The notes: a model not told the origin generated them from the sequence alone. A stretch of 22,955 bases of DNA from Oscillospiraceae bacterium (GCA_028706415.1 JAQWBK010000014.1:1-22955), one strand, 5' to 3'. Positions 8,505 through 15,265 are shown, numbered from the stretch's first letter. Numbers and translations are program-made.

Positions 8505-8791
8505 TTACAAACAAAACGCGGGAAATACACAGCCCTTGCCCTGCATCAGCGGGGCCGGGGCGGTATTAACCACCCGCTTTGCAGTGCGCACACTGTACTA
8601 CCACAGGTTAGAACTCGTTTTTACATTTGCCCGCTTTGGGCAAATGGTCTGCCATTCCCGGAAGCTCACCCGGCCATGCCTTCATTGAGCTTTGAGGAGT
8701 TGGCGCCGCGAGTTGGTTTGCCTCCTGCAAGCAGGCGTTAGCTCCAAACGAACTGTTACTGCAGTTCGCCGAAAATATAAGGAGGACAATT
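8505..8791 (+). other. fusA upstream region, G+C rich, no gene supported
   Basis: 287 bp between the repeat and fusA. It contains three clean hairpins: TTTGCCC-GCTTT-GGGCAAA (about 8627-8645), CCTGC-AA-GCAGG (8724-8735) and CGAACTG-TTACTG-CAGTTCG (8749-8768). The last ends 10 nt before the fusA Shine-Dalgarno AAGGAGG (8779-8785). No convincing -35/-10 pair was found; TTGATT/TATTAC at the right end of the type 1 element (8482-8508) has only a 15-bp spacer. Open frames here overlap the repeat and show no protein-family character. Confidence 0.4.
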
Positions 8792-10870
8792 ATGGCAAGG
8801 CAAGCATCATTAGAACTTACCAGAAACATTGGTATCATGGCTCATATCGACGCCGGTAAGACAACCACTACCGAGCGTATCCTGTTTTATACCGGTATCA
8901 ACCATAAGCTGGGCGAGACACATGACGGCGCAGCTACAATGGACTGGATGGCACAGGAGCAGGAACGTGGTATTACAATTACCTCTGCCGCCACCACATG
9001 TTTTTGGAAAAAGCATCGTATAAACATTATAGACACCCCCGGCCACGTTGACTTTACCGTAGAGGTGGAGCGTTCGCTCCGTGTTCTTGACGGTTCGGTT
9101 ACGGTTTTCTGTGCAAAGGGCGGTGTCGAACCCCAGTCTGAAACTGTATGGCGCCAGGCTGACCAATATAAAGTTCCCCGCATGGCATATGTAAATAAGA
9201 TGGATATCATGGGCGCAGATTTCTATTATGTCGTCAACATGATGAAGGATCGTCTGAAATGCAATGCCGTGCCCATTCAGCTTCCGGTGGGTGCCGAGGA
9301 TACCTTTAAGGGTATAATCGACCTGGTTGAGATGAAAGCATATATATATTATGATGATATTGGCAAGGACATCCGTTGTGAGGATATCCCCGAGGATTTG
9401 ATGGACAAGGCAAACGAATACCATGCCGCTTTGGTGGAATCGGTTGCCGAGCAGGATGATGACCTGCTGGAGAAGTTCTTCTCGGGCGAAGAGCTCACAA
9501 TACAGGAAATTAAAGCCTGTATCCGCAAAGCCACCGTCAATAATAAGATGGTTCCGGTTGTCTGCGGCACCTCCTACCGAAATAAGGGCGTGCAGAAGCT
9601 GCTCGACGCCGTCATCGATTATATGCCCGCTCCAACCGAAGTGCCTTCGATAAAGGGAGTAAACCCCGAAACCCAAGAAGAGGTTGAGCGTCATTCTGAC
9701 GATAGCGAGCCTTTCTCGGCTTTGGCATTCAAGATTGCCACCGACCCGTTTGTGGGCAAGCTCTGCTTCTTCCGTGTCTATTCCGGTCAGGCCAATGCCG
9801 GCGCAAGTGTTTACAATTCTAACAAGGATAATAACGAGCGCCTGGGCAGAATTCTTCAGATGCACTCAAACCATCGTCAGGATATCGAAACCGTTTATGC
9901 GGGGGATATCGCTGCTGCAGTTGGGCTGAAGAATACCACCACCGGTGACACACTTTGCGATCATAAAAATCCGGTTATTCTTGAATCCATGGAATTCCCC
10001 GAGCCGGTTATTCGGGTTGCTATTGAACCCAAGACCAAAGCCGGTCAGGAAAAAATGGGAATTGCTCTTTCAAAGCTGGCGGAGGAAGATCCCACCTTCA
10101 AGAACTACACCGATGAGGAAACCGGGCAGACCATCATCGCAGGTATGGGAGAGCTGCATCTTGAAATCATTGTCGACCGTCTTTTGCGTGAATTCAAGAT
10201 TGAAGCCAATGTCGGTGCCCCTCAGGTTGCCTATAAGGAAACCATCCGCAAAAATGCCGATGTCGACAACAAATACGCGCGGCAATCCGGTGGACGCGGC
10301 CAATACGGTCATGTTAAGATTCGTGTTGAGCCCAACGAGACCGGCAAGGGTTATGAATTCGTTAATGGGATTGTCGGCGGTGTTATCCCCAAGGAATACA
10401 TCCCGGCGGTAGATCAGGGTATCAAGGGCGCAATGATGTCGGGCGTCGTGGCCGGCTACAATGTTGTGGATGTCAAGGTTACACTCTATGACGGTTCGTA
10501 TCATGAGGTTGACTCTTCCGAAATGGCATTTAAAATTGCCGGTTCAATGGCGTTTAAAGAAGCCATGCGCAAGGCTAATCCCGTTCTGCTGGAGCCGGTC
10601 ATGAAGGTTGTGGTCACCGTGCCCGAGGAGTATATGGGCGACGTCATCGGGGACATCAACTCCCGACGGGGCATAATGCAGGGTATGGAGGCAATAAGCG
10701 GCGCACAGCGTATCAACGCTTTAATTCCTCTATCAGAAATGTTCGGTTATGCCACCGACCTGCGTTCACGCACACAAGGCCGTGGCCAATACAGCATGGA
10801 ACCCAGCCATTATGCCGAGCTGCCTAAGAGTGTTGCAGAAACGATTATTGCCAAAAATGTGAAATCCTAA
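8792..10870 (+). CDS. fusA: Translation elongation factor G
   Basis: Ribosomal translocase GTPase; it also acts with RRF in ribosome recycling. It is 692 aa, normal length. G-domain motifs are in order: P-loop AHIDAGKTT (17-25), the ERGITI switch I segment (58-63), DTPGH (81-85) and NKMD (135-138). Domains II-V follow, with GMGELHLEI in domain III, the RQSGGRGQYGHV segment in domain IV, and SRTQGRGQYSMEPSHYAELP near the C-terminus. The start ATG 8792 follows AAGGAGG at 8779-8785. It is separated from rpsG by 472 bp including a transposon-like element, so it probably has its own transcription signal. tuf follows after 144 bp with a separate promoter. Confidence 0.98.
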   Translation: MARQASLELTRNIGIMAHIDAGKTTTTERILFYTGINHKLGETHDGAATMDWMAQEQERGITITSAATTCFWKKHRINIIDTPGHVDFTVEVERSLRVLDGSVTVFCAKGGVEPQSETVWRQADQYKVPRMAYVNKMDIMGADFYYVVNMMKDRLKCNAVPIQLPVGAEDTFKGIIDLVEMKAYIYYDDIGKDIRCEDIPEDLMDKANEYHAALVESVAEQDDDLLEKFFSGEELTIQEIKACIRKATVNNKMVPVVCGTSYRNKGVQKLLDAVIDYMPAPTEVPSIKGVNPETQEEVERHSDDSEPFSALAFKIATDPFVGKLCFFRVYSGQANAGASVYNSNKDNNERLGRILQMHSNHRQDIETVYAGDIAAAVGLKNTTTGDTLCDHKNPVILESMEFPEPVIRVAIEPKTKAGQEKMGIALSKLAEEDPTFKNYTDEETGQTIIAGMGELHLEIIVDRLLREFKIEANVGAPQVAYKETIRKNADVDNKYARQSGGRGQYGHVKIRVEPNETGKGYEFVNGIVGGVIPKEYIPAVDQGIKGAMMSGVVAGYNVVDVKVTLYDGSYHEVDSSEMAFKIAGSMAFKEAMRKANPVLLEPVMKVVVTVPEEYMGDVIGDINSRRGIMQGMEAISGAQRINALIPLSEMFGYATDLRSRTQGRGQYSMEPSHYAELPKSVAETIIAKNVKS

Positions 10871-10913
10871 GATAAACGAGTAATCATTAAATAATTATTC
10901 TTTTAAAAAAGGC

Positions 10914-10942
10914 TTGTAATTCGTAGTACGACTTGATAAAAT
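10914..10942 (+). promoter_or_regulatory. Predicted promoter for tuf
   Basis: TTGTAA (10914-10919), a 17-bp spacer and TAAAAT (10937-10942) with an upstream TG (extended -10). Transcription from here would give a leader of about 65 nt containing a small GAAA-tetraloop hairpin, TTGCA-GAAA-TGCAA (10960-10973), before the RBS AAAGGAGG. It would allow tuf to be expressed above the rest of the str block. Confidence 0.55.
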
Positions 10943-11014
10943 GAGTTTCATAGGTTTTCTTGCAGAAATGCAAAAATAAATAATAAATTGTTTTTATAAA
11001 AGGAGGAAATCCAC

Positions 11015-12220
11015 ATGGGAAAGGCAAAATTTGAAAGAAACAAACCCCACGTAAACATTGGCACCATCGGTCACGTTGACCATGGTAAAACCACCTTAAC
11101 CGCTGCCATCACGAAAGTTCTGAACTTAAAGGGTAGCTCCGAGTATGTTGATTATGCGCATATCGATAAAGCACCTGAAGAGCGTGCACGCGGTATCACA
11201 ATCAACACCTCACACGTTGAGTATCAGACCGAAACCCGTCACTATGCTCACGTTGACTGCCCCGGCCATGCTGACTATGTCAAGAACATGATTACCGGTG
11301 CTGCTCAGATGGATGGAGCAATCTTGGTTGTTTCGGCTGCTGACGGCCCCATGCCCCAGACCCGCGAGCATATCGTGCTTGCCCGTCAGGTTGGCGTTCC
11401 CTACATTGTTGTTTTCATGAACAAGGTTGATCAAGTTGACGATCCCGAACTGCTTGAGCTTGTTGAAATGGAAATCCGCGAGCTGTTGGACGAATACGAT
11501 TTCCCGGGCGATGATACACCCATCATCAAGGGTTCGGCATTAGCCGCTCTCGAATGCACATCAACCGATGCCGACGCTGCCGAATATGCTCCTATTCTTG
11601 AGCTTATGGCTGCTGTGGATGAGTATATCCCGACACCCGAGCGCACCATTAACCTCCCCTTCCTGATGCCTGTCGAAGATGTCTTCACCATCACAGGGCG
11701 CGGCACTGTTGCCACCGGCCGTGTTGAGCGTGGACAGCTAAAGCTTTCTGAGGAAGTTGAAATCATCGGCTTGAGCGACGAAAGAAAGAAGACTGTTGTT
11801 ACTGGTATTGAAATGTTCCGCAAGCTTCTCGACTATGCCGAAGCAGGCGACAACATTGGCGCACTGCTCCGCGGTGTCCAGAGAACCGATATCGAGCGCG
11901 GACAGGTTCTGTGCAAACCCGGTTCTATCAATCCTCACACAAAGTTCCATGGTAAGGTTTATGTCCTTTCCAAGGAAGAGGGCGGCCGTCATACACCTTT
12001 CTTTAACAACTACCGTCCCCAGTTTTATTTTCGCACCACCGATGTTACCGGAGTGGTTGATCTTCCGGAAGGCATCGAGATGTGCATGCCCGGCGATAAC
12101 GTCGAGATGGATGTCGAACTGATTACCCCTATCGCCATCGAAGAAGGTCTCCGCTTTGCTATTCGTGAAGGCGGCCGTACCGTTGGCTCCGGCGTTGTTA
12201 CCAATGTAAACGCCAAATAA
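11015..12220 (+). CDS. tuf: Translation elongation factor Tu
   Basis: GTPase that delivers aminoacyl-tRNA to the ribosomal A site. It is 401 aa. Motifs: GHVDHGKT (19-26), the effector segment ERARGITI, DCPGH, NKVD, and SAL for the guanine base. Domain II begins near LMPVEDVFTITGRGTVATGRVERG. Domain III contains GGRHTPFFNNYRPQFYFRTTDVTG and ends GGRTVGSGVVTNVNAK. The start ATG 11015 lies behind AAAGGAGGAAATCC. The gene ends the str block: a strong terminator follows, and rpsJ is not downstream within the window. Confidence 0.98.
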   Translation: MGKAKFERNKPHVNIGTIGHVDHGKTTLTAAITKVLNLKGSSEYVDYAHIDKAPEERARGITINTSHVEYQTETRHYAHVDCPGHADYVKNMITGAAQMDGAILVVSAADGPMPQTREHIVLARQVGVPYIVVFMNKVDQVDDPELLELVEMEIRELLDEYDFPGDDTPIIKGSALAALECTSTDADAAEYAPILELMAAVDEYIPTPERTINLPFLMPVEDVFTITGRGTVATGRVERGQLKLSEEVEIIGLSDERKKTVVTGIEMFRKLLDYAEAGDNIGALLRGVQRTDIERGQVLCKPGSINPHTKFHGKVYVLSKEEGGRHTPFFNNYRPQFYFRTTDVTGVVDLPEGIEMCMPGDNVEMDVELITPIAIEEGLRFAIREGGRTVGSGVVTNVNAK

Positions 12221-12251
12221 TCTTACCCGGGTTTTAGTTTAATTAAATAAT

Positions 12252-12298
12252 AAATGCAGGGCTTACGTATAATGATTATATGTAAGCCCTGCATTTTT
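12252..12298 (+). terminator. Strong intrinsic terminator after tuf
   Basis: AAATGCAGGGCTTAC (12252-12266) pairs perfectly with GTAAGCCCTGCATTT (12282-12296), a 15-bp stem, and runs directly into TTTTT. This is the clearest terminator in the window. It separates the translation genes from the metal cassette. The A-rich left flank would also allow it to act on the opposite strand. Confidence 0.92.
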
Positions 12299-12320
12299 AC
12301 TTAAAATAAAAGGAATTTTA

Positions 12321-12342
12321 GTATGTTGCAATTGCAACATAC
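12321..12342. promoter_or_regulatory. Perfect 22-bp palindromic operator upstream of the metal cassette
   Basis: The half-site GTATGTTGCAA is followed directly by its reverse complement. Its centre (12331.5) lies about 42 bp upstream of the start predicted from the extended -10 at 12359-12367. That is the typical position for a class II activator of the CRP/FNR kind; repression is equally possible. No regulator gene is encoded nearby. The nature of the regulator is inference. Confidence 0.6.
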
Positions 12343-12358
12343 TAATTGACAAATTATA

Positions 12359-12367
12359 TGATATACT
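12359..12367 (+). promoter_or_regulatory. Extended -10 promoter candidate for the metal cassette
   Basis: TGATATACT (TG at 12359-12360, hexamer TATACT 12362-12367) is a good extended -10 with no matching -35 at the right distance; TTGACA at 12346-12351 is only 10 bp away. The hexamer coincides with the first bases of the type 2 element, so the inserted repeat may have supplied the -10. Predicted start near 12374, about 124 nt before the first gene. Confidence 0.4.
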
Positions 12368-12446
12368 AAACCCGACAAGGAGGATAACGCAGACAGACGA
12401 AAAACAAACCGCAAAGACAGGATGATTTTAAATAGGGATTAGTATA
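12362..12446 (+). mobile_element. Type 2 MITE-like element, copy C
   Basis: An 85-bp element bounded by the inverted ends TATACTAAACCC (12362-12373) and GGGATTAGTATA (12435-12446), 11 of 12 matching. The interior, from AGGAGGATAACGCAGACAGA onward, matches the inverse copy at 19221-19289 closely. The internal segment ACAAACCGCAAAGACA also resembles the right half of the type 1 element (ACAGACCGCAAAGATG), so the two families are related. Confidence 0.7.
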
Positions 12447-12475
12447 ATACTAATATCCAACTTGAGAACAGTATA
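12447..12475 (+). repeat. Remnant of a type 1 element end next to copy C
   Basis: ATACTAATATCC, then AACTTGAGAACAGTATA. The second part is the reverse complement of the type 1 terminal repeat (TATACTGTTCTCAAGT). With the end of copy C it forms a near-palindrome around 12436-12458. It looks like an internally deleted or nested element lying in the leader of the metal cassette. Confidence 0.5.
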
Positions 12476-12497
12476 AATTGAGAGAGAAGGATTGATT

Positions 12498-12800
12498 ATG
12501 ACAAACAAGATATTTAATGATGTAAAGAAAACGCACCTTAAAACATTGGGACAGTATGTGCCGATTGTAGCAAGAGTTCATGGAGGTAACCATCCGGAAT
12601 TCCATGAGGTTGCTGGTTTGTTTGACACGATCAGCAAAAAAACCAAGGCGGCAAGCTCGAAGAAACCTGAACTGGCAGAGGATTTCTCCAAGCTGCGGGA
12701 AATTACAGATAACTATACCATTCCGGATGATGTATGCGAGAGCTATGAAGCCGTATACAATATGCTTGCCGAACTGGACGAATCGTATTCAAATGGATAA
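12498..12800 (+). CDS. Small hemerythrin-like protein (RIC/YtfE/ScdA-related, reduced)
   Basis: A 100-aa soluble protein. The start is ATG 12498, behind AGAAGG (12485-12490); the in-frame TTG at 12492 is too close to that RBS. YVPIVARVHGGNHPEFHEV (20-38) and the C-terminal LREITDNYTIPDDVCESYEA (66-85) resemble two conserved blocks of RIC di-iron proteins, which repair nitrosative or oxidative damage at iron-sulfur centres. H13, H28, H32 and H36 with E34 and E37 could bind metal. The histidines normally found in the EPH..KEE and HIHLENN helices of that family are absent, so a complete di-iron site is unlikely. It is the first gene of a three-gene set, 27 bp before a P1B ATPase, suggesting a metal-sensing, metal-storing or donor role. 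The family link is from remembered motifs, not from a search. Confidence 0.6.
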   Translation: MTNKIFNDVKKTHLKTLGQYVPIVARVHGGNHPEFHEVAGLFDTISKKTKAASSKKPELAEDFSKLREITDNYTIPDDVCESYEAVYNMLAELDESYSNG

Positions 12801-12827
12801 GAAAATAACATCATAAGGTGTGAGGGT

Positions 12828-14678
12828 ATGCAACCACTTATTTTAAAAAACAAAAATAAAATTGCATTAATAGTTGGAATTCTGATTGCAGTGGGCTTTA
12901 TAAGCGAATGGACAATCCACAACGAGTCAATCTTTGCCTGGTCCTTGATTATTGGTTCTGTTTTAGGAATAATACCGATTGTCATTCAAGCATATCAGGC
13001 TTTACGGGTAAAGGTAGTAAGCATAGATATTTTGGTTACACTGGCGGTTGTGGGTGCGTTTATAATCAAAAACTATGAAGAAGCTGCTATTGTAATATTT
13101 CTATTTTTATTCGGGGCTTTTCTAGAGCAGCGCACACTGAATAAAACCCGTTCAGCCATAAAAGAACTGACAGAAATGGCACCGGAAAGCGCACTAAAAA
13201 AAATGGGAGACGACGAATTTGTAGAAGTCGATGTGGACGAGGTTGACATAGGTGATATTTTACTTGTTAAGACCGGGGCAAAAGTACCTGTTGACGGCAC
13301 CATTATAACCGGTCAAGGCAGTATCAATGAAGCGAGCATTACTGGTGAATCCCTCCCCGTTGCAAAGGAAAAGGGTTTAACCGTATATGCGGGTACGATC
13401 TTGGAAAACGGAACCCTGCAAATTGTCGCCGACCGGGTGGGCGAAGATACGACATTCGGAAAAATCATTGAGCTGGTAGAGGAAGCACAAGACTCAAAAT
13501 CCGAAGCGGAGCGATTTATAGACCGCTTTTCCAAATACTATACGCCGGCAGTTCTGATTTTAGCCCTTGTGCTCGGTTTATTCACACAAAATGTGGAGCT
13601 GGCAATCACAATTCTGGTTCTCGGATGCCCGGGTGCTTTGGTTATCGGTGTTCCGGTGTCAAATGTCGCCGGTATCGGGAATGGAGCGCGCAACGGTGTT
13701 CTGCTTAAAGGCAGCGAAGTAATAAGTGATTTCAGCAGACTGGATACAATTGTGTTTGATAAAACGGGCACCCTAACGGTTGGCAATCCATCGGTTGCAG
13801 AAAAAGAGTTTTATGCAGATAATATTGATGAGGCATTAGGGTATCTTGCAAGTGTTGAACGAGAATCGGATCACCCGCTGGCAAAAGCGGTATTAGAGAA
13901 AATCGGTGAGACCACCTTCTCGCCAGTTGAAAACACAGAGGTTATAAAGGGCGGCGGAATTGTCGCCCATGTAAACGGGCACCGAGTTGCCGTGGGTAAT
14001 GCCGCATTAATGGAAAAAGAAAATGTAAAGCTAAACGAAAAAGCCAGAGCTGATATAGCTCGTTTTGAAAGCAGCGGAAACTCACTCGTTATAACCAGTG
14101 TTAACGGGGAACTGAAAATTGTTATGGGTATTCGTGACCAGATACGAACAGGCGTTAAAGAGGATTTACGCAAATTAAAGAAGCTCAAGGTAAAGAATCT
14201 TGTCATGCTATCGGGTGATAATCAGGGTACGGTTGACGCGGTCAGTCGTGAGTTAGGACTGACCGAGGCCCATGGGAACATGCTGCCGGAGGATAAATCG
14301 GCGTATATTAAAAAGCTGATTGATGAGGGGCAAATAGTTGCCTTTGTCGGAGATGGTGTAAACGACAGCCCGTCATTGGCTTTGGCGAATATCGGTATTG
14401 CCATGGGAACCGGTACAGATGTAGCCATTGAAACATCGGATGTTGTTTTGATGAATTCAGATTTCAGTCGTCTGCCCCACGCCCTGGGATTAGCCAAGGC
14501 AACAGCCCGAAATATGAGACAAAATATCATTATTGCTTTGGGGGTTGTACTGGTATTATTGGCCGGACTTTTGTTCAGCGAGTGGGTTAATATGTCAATA
14601 GGAATGTTGGTGCATGAAGCCAGTATTCTAGTGGTAATCCTAAACGGTATGCGGCTACTTCGATACAAATTAAGATAA
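12828..14678 (+). CDS. P1B-type heavy-metal transporting ATPase with CPG membrane motif
   Basis: A 616-aa membrane ATPase that exports a transition metal using an aspartyl-phosphate intermediate. It starts at ATG 12828 after AAGGTGTGAGGG and has no N-terminal metal-binding domain; transmembrane segments begin near residue 11. About eight membrane helices are visible (11-29, 35-58, 64-82, 83-100, 239-254, 257-280, 566-585, 590-608). Actuator TITGES-type motif ASITGESLP (169-177), phosphorylation site DKTGTLT (D311), nucleotide-domain SDHP (347-350), hinge GDGVNDSP (508-515). The metal-site motif before the P domain is GCPGALVIG (CPG, 267-269) instead of CPC, SPC, TPC or CPH. The last helix has HEASILVVILNG, reminiscent of the HEGST helix of P1B-4 (Co/Fe-type) pumps. 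The substrate cannot be read from the sequence; Fe(II), Co, Zn or Cu are all open. The missing metal domain is supplied by the next gene. Confidence 0.9.
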   Translation: MQPLILKNKNKIALIVGILIAVGFISEWTIHNESIFAWSLIIGSVLGIIPIVIQAYQALRVKVVSIDILVTLAVVGAFIIKNYEEAAIVIFLFLFGAFLEQRTLNKTRSAIKELTEMAPESALKKMGDDEFVEVDVDEVDIGDILLVKTGAKVPVDGTIITGQGSINEASITGESLPVAKEKGLTVYAGTILENGTLQIVADRVGEDTTFGKIIELVEEAQDSKSEAERFIDRFSKYYTPAVLILALVLGLFTQNVELAITILVLGCPGALVIGVPVSNVAGIGNGARNGVLLKGSEVISDFSRLDTIVFDKTGTLTVGNPSVAEKEFYADNIDEALGYLASVERESDHPLAKAVLEKIGETTFSPVENTEVIKGGGIVAHVNGHRVAVGNAALMEKENVKLNEKARADIARFESSGNSLVITSVNGELKIVMGIRDQIRTGVKEDLRKLKKLKVKNLVMLSGDNQGTVDAVSRELGLTEAHGNMLPEDKSAYIKKLIDEGQIVAFVGDGVNDSPSLALANIGIAMGTGTDVAIETSDVVLMNSDFSRLPHALGLAKATARNMRQNIIIALGVVLVLLAGLLFSEWVNMSIGMLVHEASILVVILNGMRLLRYKLR

Positions 14679-14717
14679 TCTTCAGCTTTCGAATAATCAA
14701 AAAGGGAGAAATGAAAA

Positions 14718-14951
14718 ATGAAAAAAGCAACCATCCAACTAGGAACATTGACCTGTCCGTCATGTCTGCAAAAAATCGATAACGCAGTAAAAGCATTAGA
14801 TGGTGTTGACAAAGAAAGCGTAAATGTACTGTTCAATTCAAGCAAGGTGAAGTTGAACTTTGATGATGAAATATTATCAATAGAAAAAATTGAAAATGCC
14901 ATTACAACAATGGGGTATGAGGTTAAAAAATCCCAGGTAAGAGATGTGTGA
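14718..14951 (+). CDS. Free-standing heavy-metal-associated (HMA/CopZ-like) protein
   Basis: A 77-aa cytoplasmic protein with the ferredoxin-like HMA fold expected from its pattern: beta strand ATIQLGTL, metal loop LTCPSCLQKI (C-x2-C, CPSC, about residues 13-16), a helix, then ...VNVLFNSSKVKLNFD and a final MGYEV typical of the domain. The usual metal loop is GMxCxxC; here it reads TLTCPSC, so the Met is replaced. The start is ATG 14718 behind GGGAG (14704-14708). It follows the ATPase by 39 bp and probably acts as its metallochaperone or regulatory metal domain in place of the missing N-terminal domain. Confidence 0.85.
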   Translation: MKKATIQLGTLTCPSCLQKIDNAVKALDGVDKESVNVLFNSSKVKLNFDDEILSIEKIENAITTMGYEVKKSQVRDV

Positions 14952-14985
14952 AGGCCAGAGAAGATTATAGATAAAGGATAATATA

Positions 14986-15036
14986 ATGGCTGGTTTTGCT
15001 GCACAAAGCACAAAAAGAAATACGCAATGCAATTAA
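14986..15036 (+). CDS. 16-codon ORF with good RBS (leader peptide or gene remnant)
   Basis: ATG 14986 lies 7 nt after AAAGGA (14973-14978) and reads MAGFAAQSTKRNTQCN then TAA. It is followed by an array of alternative hairpins and a terminator, an arrangement reminiscent of attenuation, though no gene of the same operon follows. It could equally be the 5' stump of a lost fourth gene of the metal cassette. Translation is unproven. Confidence 0.3.
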   Translation: MAGFAAQSTKRNTQCN

Positions 15037-15055
15037 TTTTGCATAAACCATCTCT

Positions 15056-15094
15056 CCGTGTGACACGGTGAAGCCGTGACCAAGGGGGCCACGG
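15056..15094 (+). other. Alternating CCGTG/CACGG hairpin array
   Basis: Four complementary segments alternate: CCGTG (15056-15060), CACGG (15064-15068), CCGTG (15074-15078) and CACGG (15090-15094). Pairings 1:2, 2:3, 3:4 and 1:4 are all possible, and some are mutually exclusive. The array sits directly before the terminator stem at 15096. No known riboswitch class was recognised. Confidence 0.45.
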
Positions 15095-15095
15095 T

Positions 15096-15128
15096 AAAAG
15101 GGGGCTGCTTCTAAGCGGCCCCCTTTTA
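15096..15128 (+). terminator. Intrinsic terminator ending the metal cassette
   Basis: AAAAGGGGGCTGC (15096-15108) pairs with GCGGCCCCCTTTT (15115-15127) with a single G-U wobble, around a 6-nt loop, and is followed by ACTTTGTT. It is G+C rich with U-rich ends. Because of the A-rich left edge it could also work leftward. Confidence 0.8.
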
Positions 15129-15236
15129 CTTTGTTGAGGCAGGGCATAAATCCTATCTTTTACCTAAAAAAAGGGTTAATTTTCCATAGATTTGGTTCCC
15201 GCTTATTGTTATATGTGTAAAATTTTACATTTCTTA

Positions 15237-15265
15237 TTGATTTTGCTGTTTACTTGGGTTATCAT
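15237..15265 (+). promoter_or_regulatory. Predicted promoter for the diguanylate cyclase gene
   Basis: TTGATT (15237-15242), 17-bp spacer, TATCAT (15260-15265). A 14-bp palindrome TGTAAAATTTTACA (15216-15229) lies just upstream of the -35 and may be an operator. Transcription would begin near 15272 and run through the type 1 element before reaching the gene at 15515. Confidence 0.5.

Noticed and set aside
8388..8741. 117-codon plus-strand open frame between rpsG and fusA
   Set aside because: Begins inside the type 1 repeat, has no Shine-Dalgarno and reads through a non-coding hairpin region.
8810..9865. 351-codon open frame on the minus strand opposite fusA
   Set aside because: It lies wholly within the strongly conserved EF-G coding frame, has no RBS or family character, and is explained by codon bias of the sense gene.
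12346..12351. TTGACA as the -35 of the metal cassette promoter
   Set aside because: No -10 lies 16-18 bp downstream; the nearest TATACT is only 10 bp away.
14222..15013. 263-codon minus-strand open frame opposite the ATPase and HMA genes
   Set aside because: Overlaps three sense features on the other strand and its translation shows no protein family; a shadow frame.
14965..15147. 60-codon minus-strand frame through the hairpin array and terminator
   Set aside because: It crosses a terminator and inverted repeats; open only because of the G+C-rich palindromic sequence.
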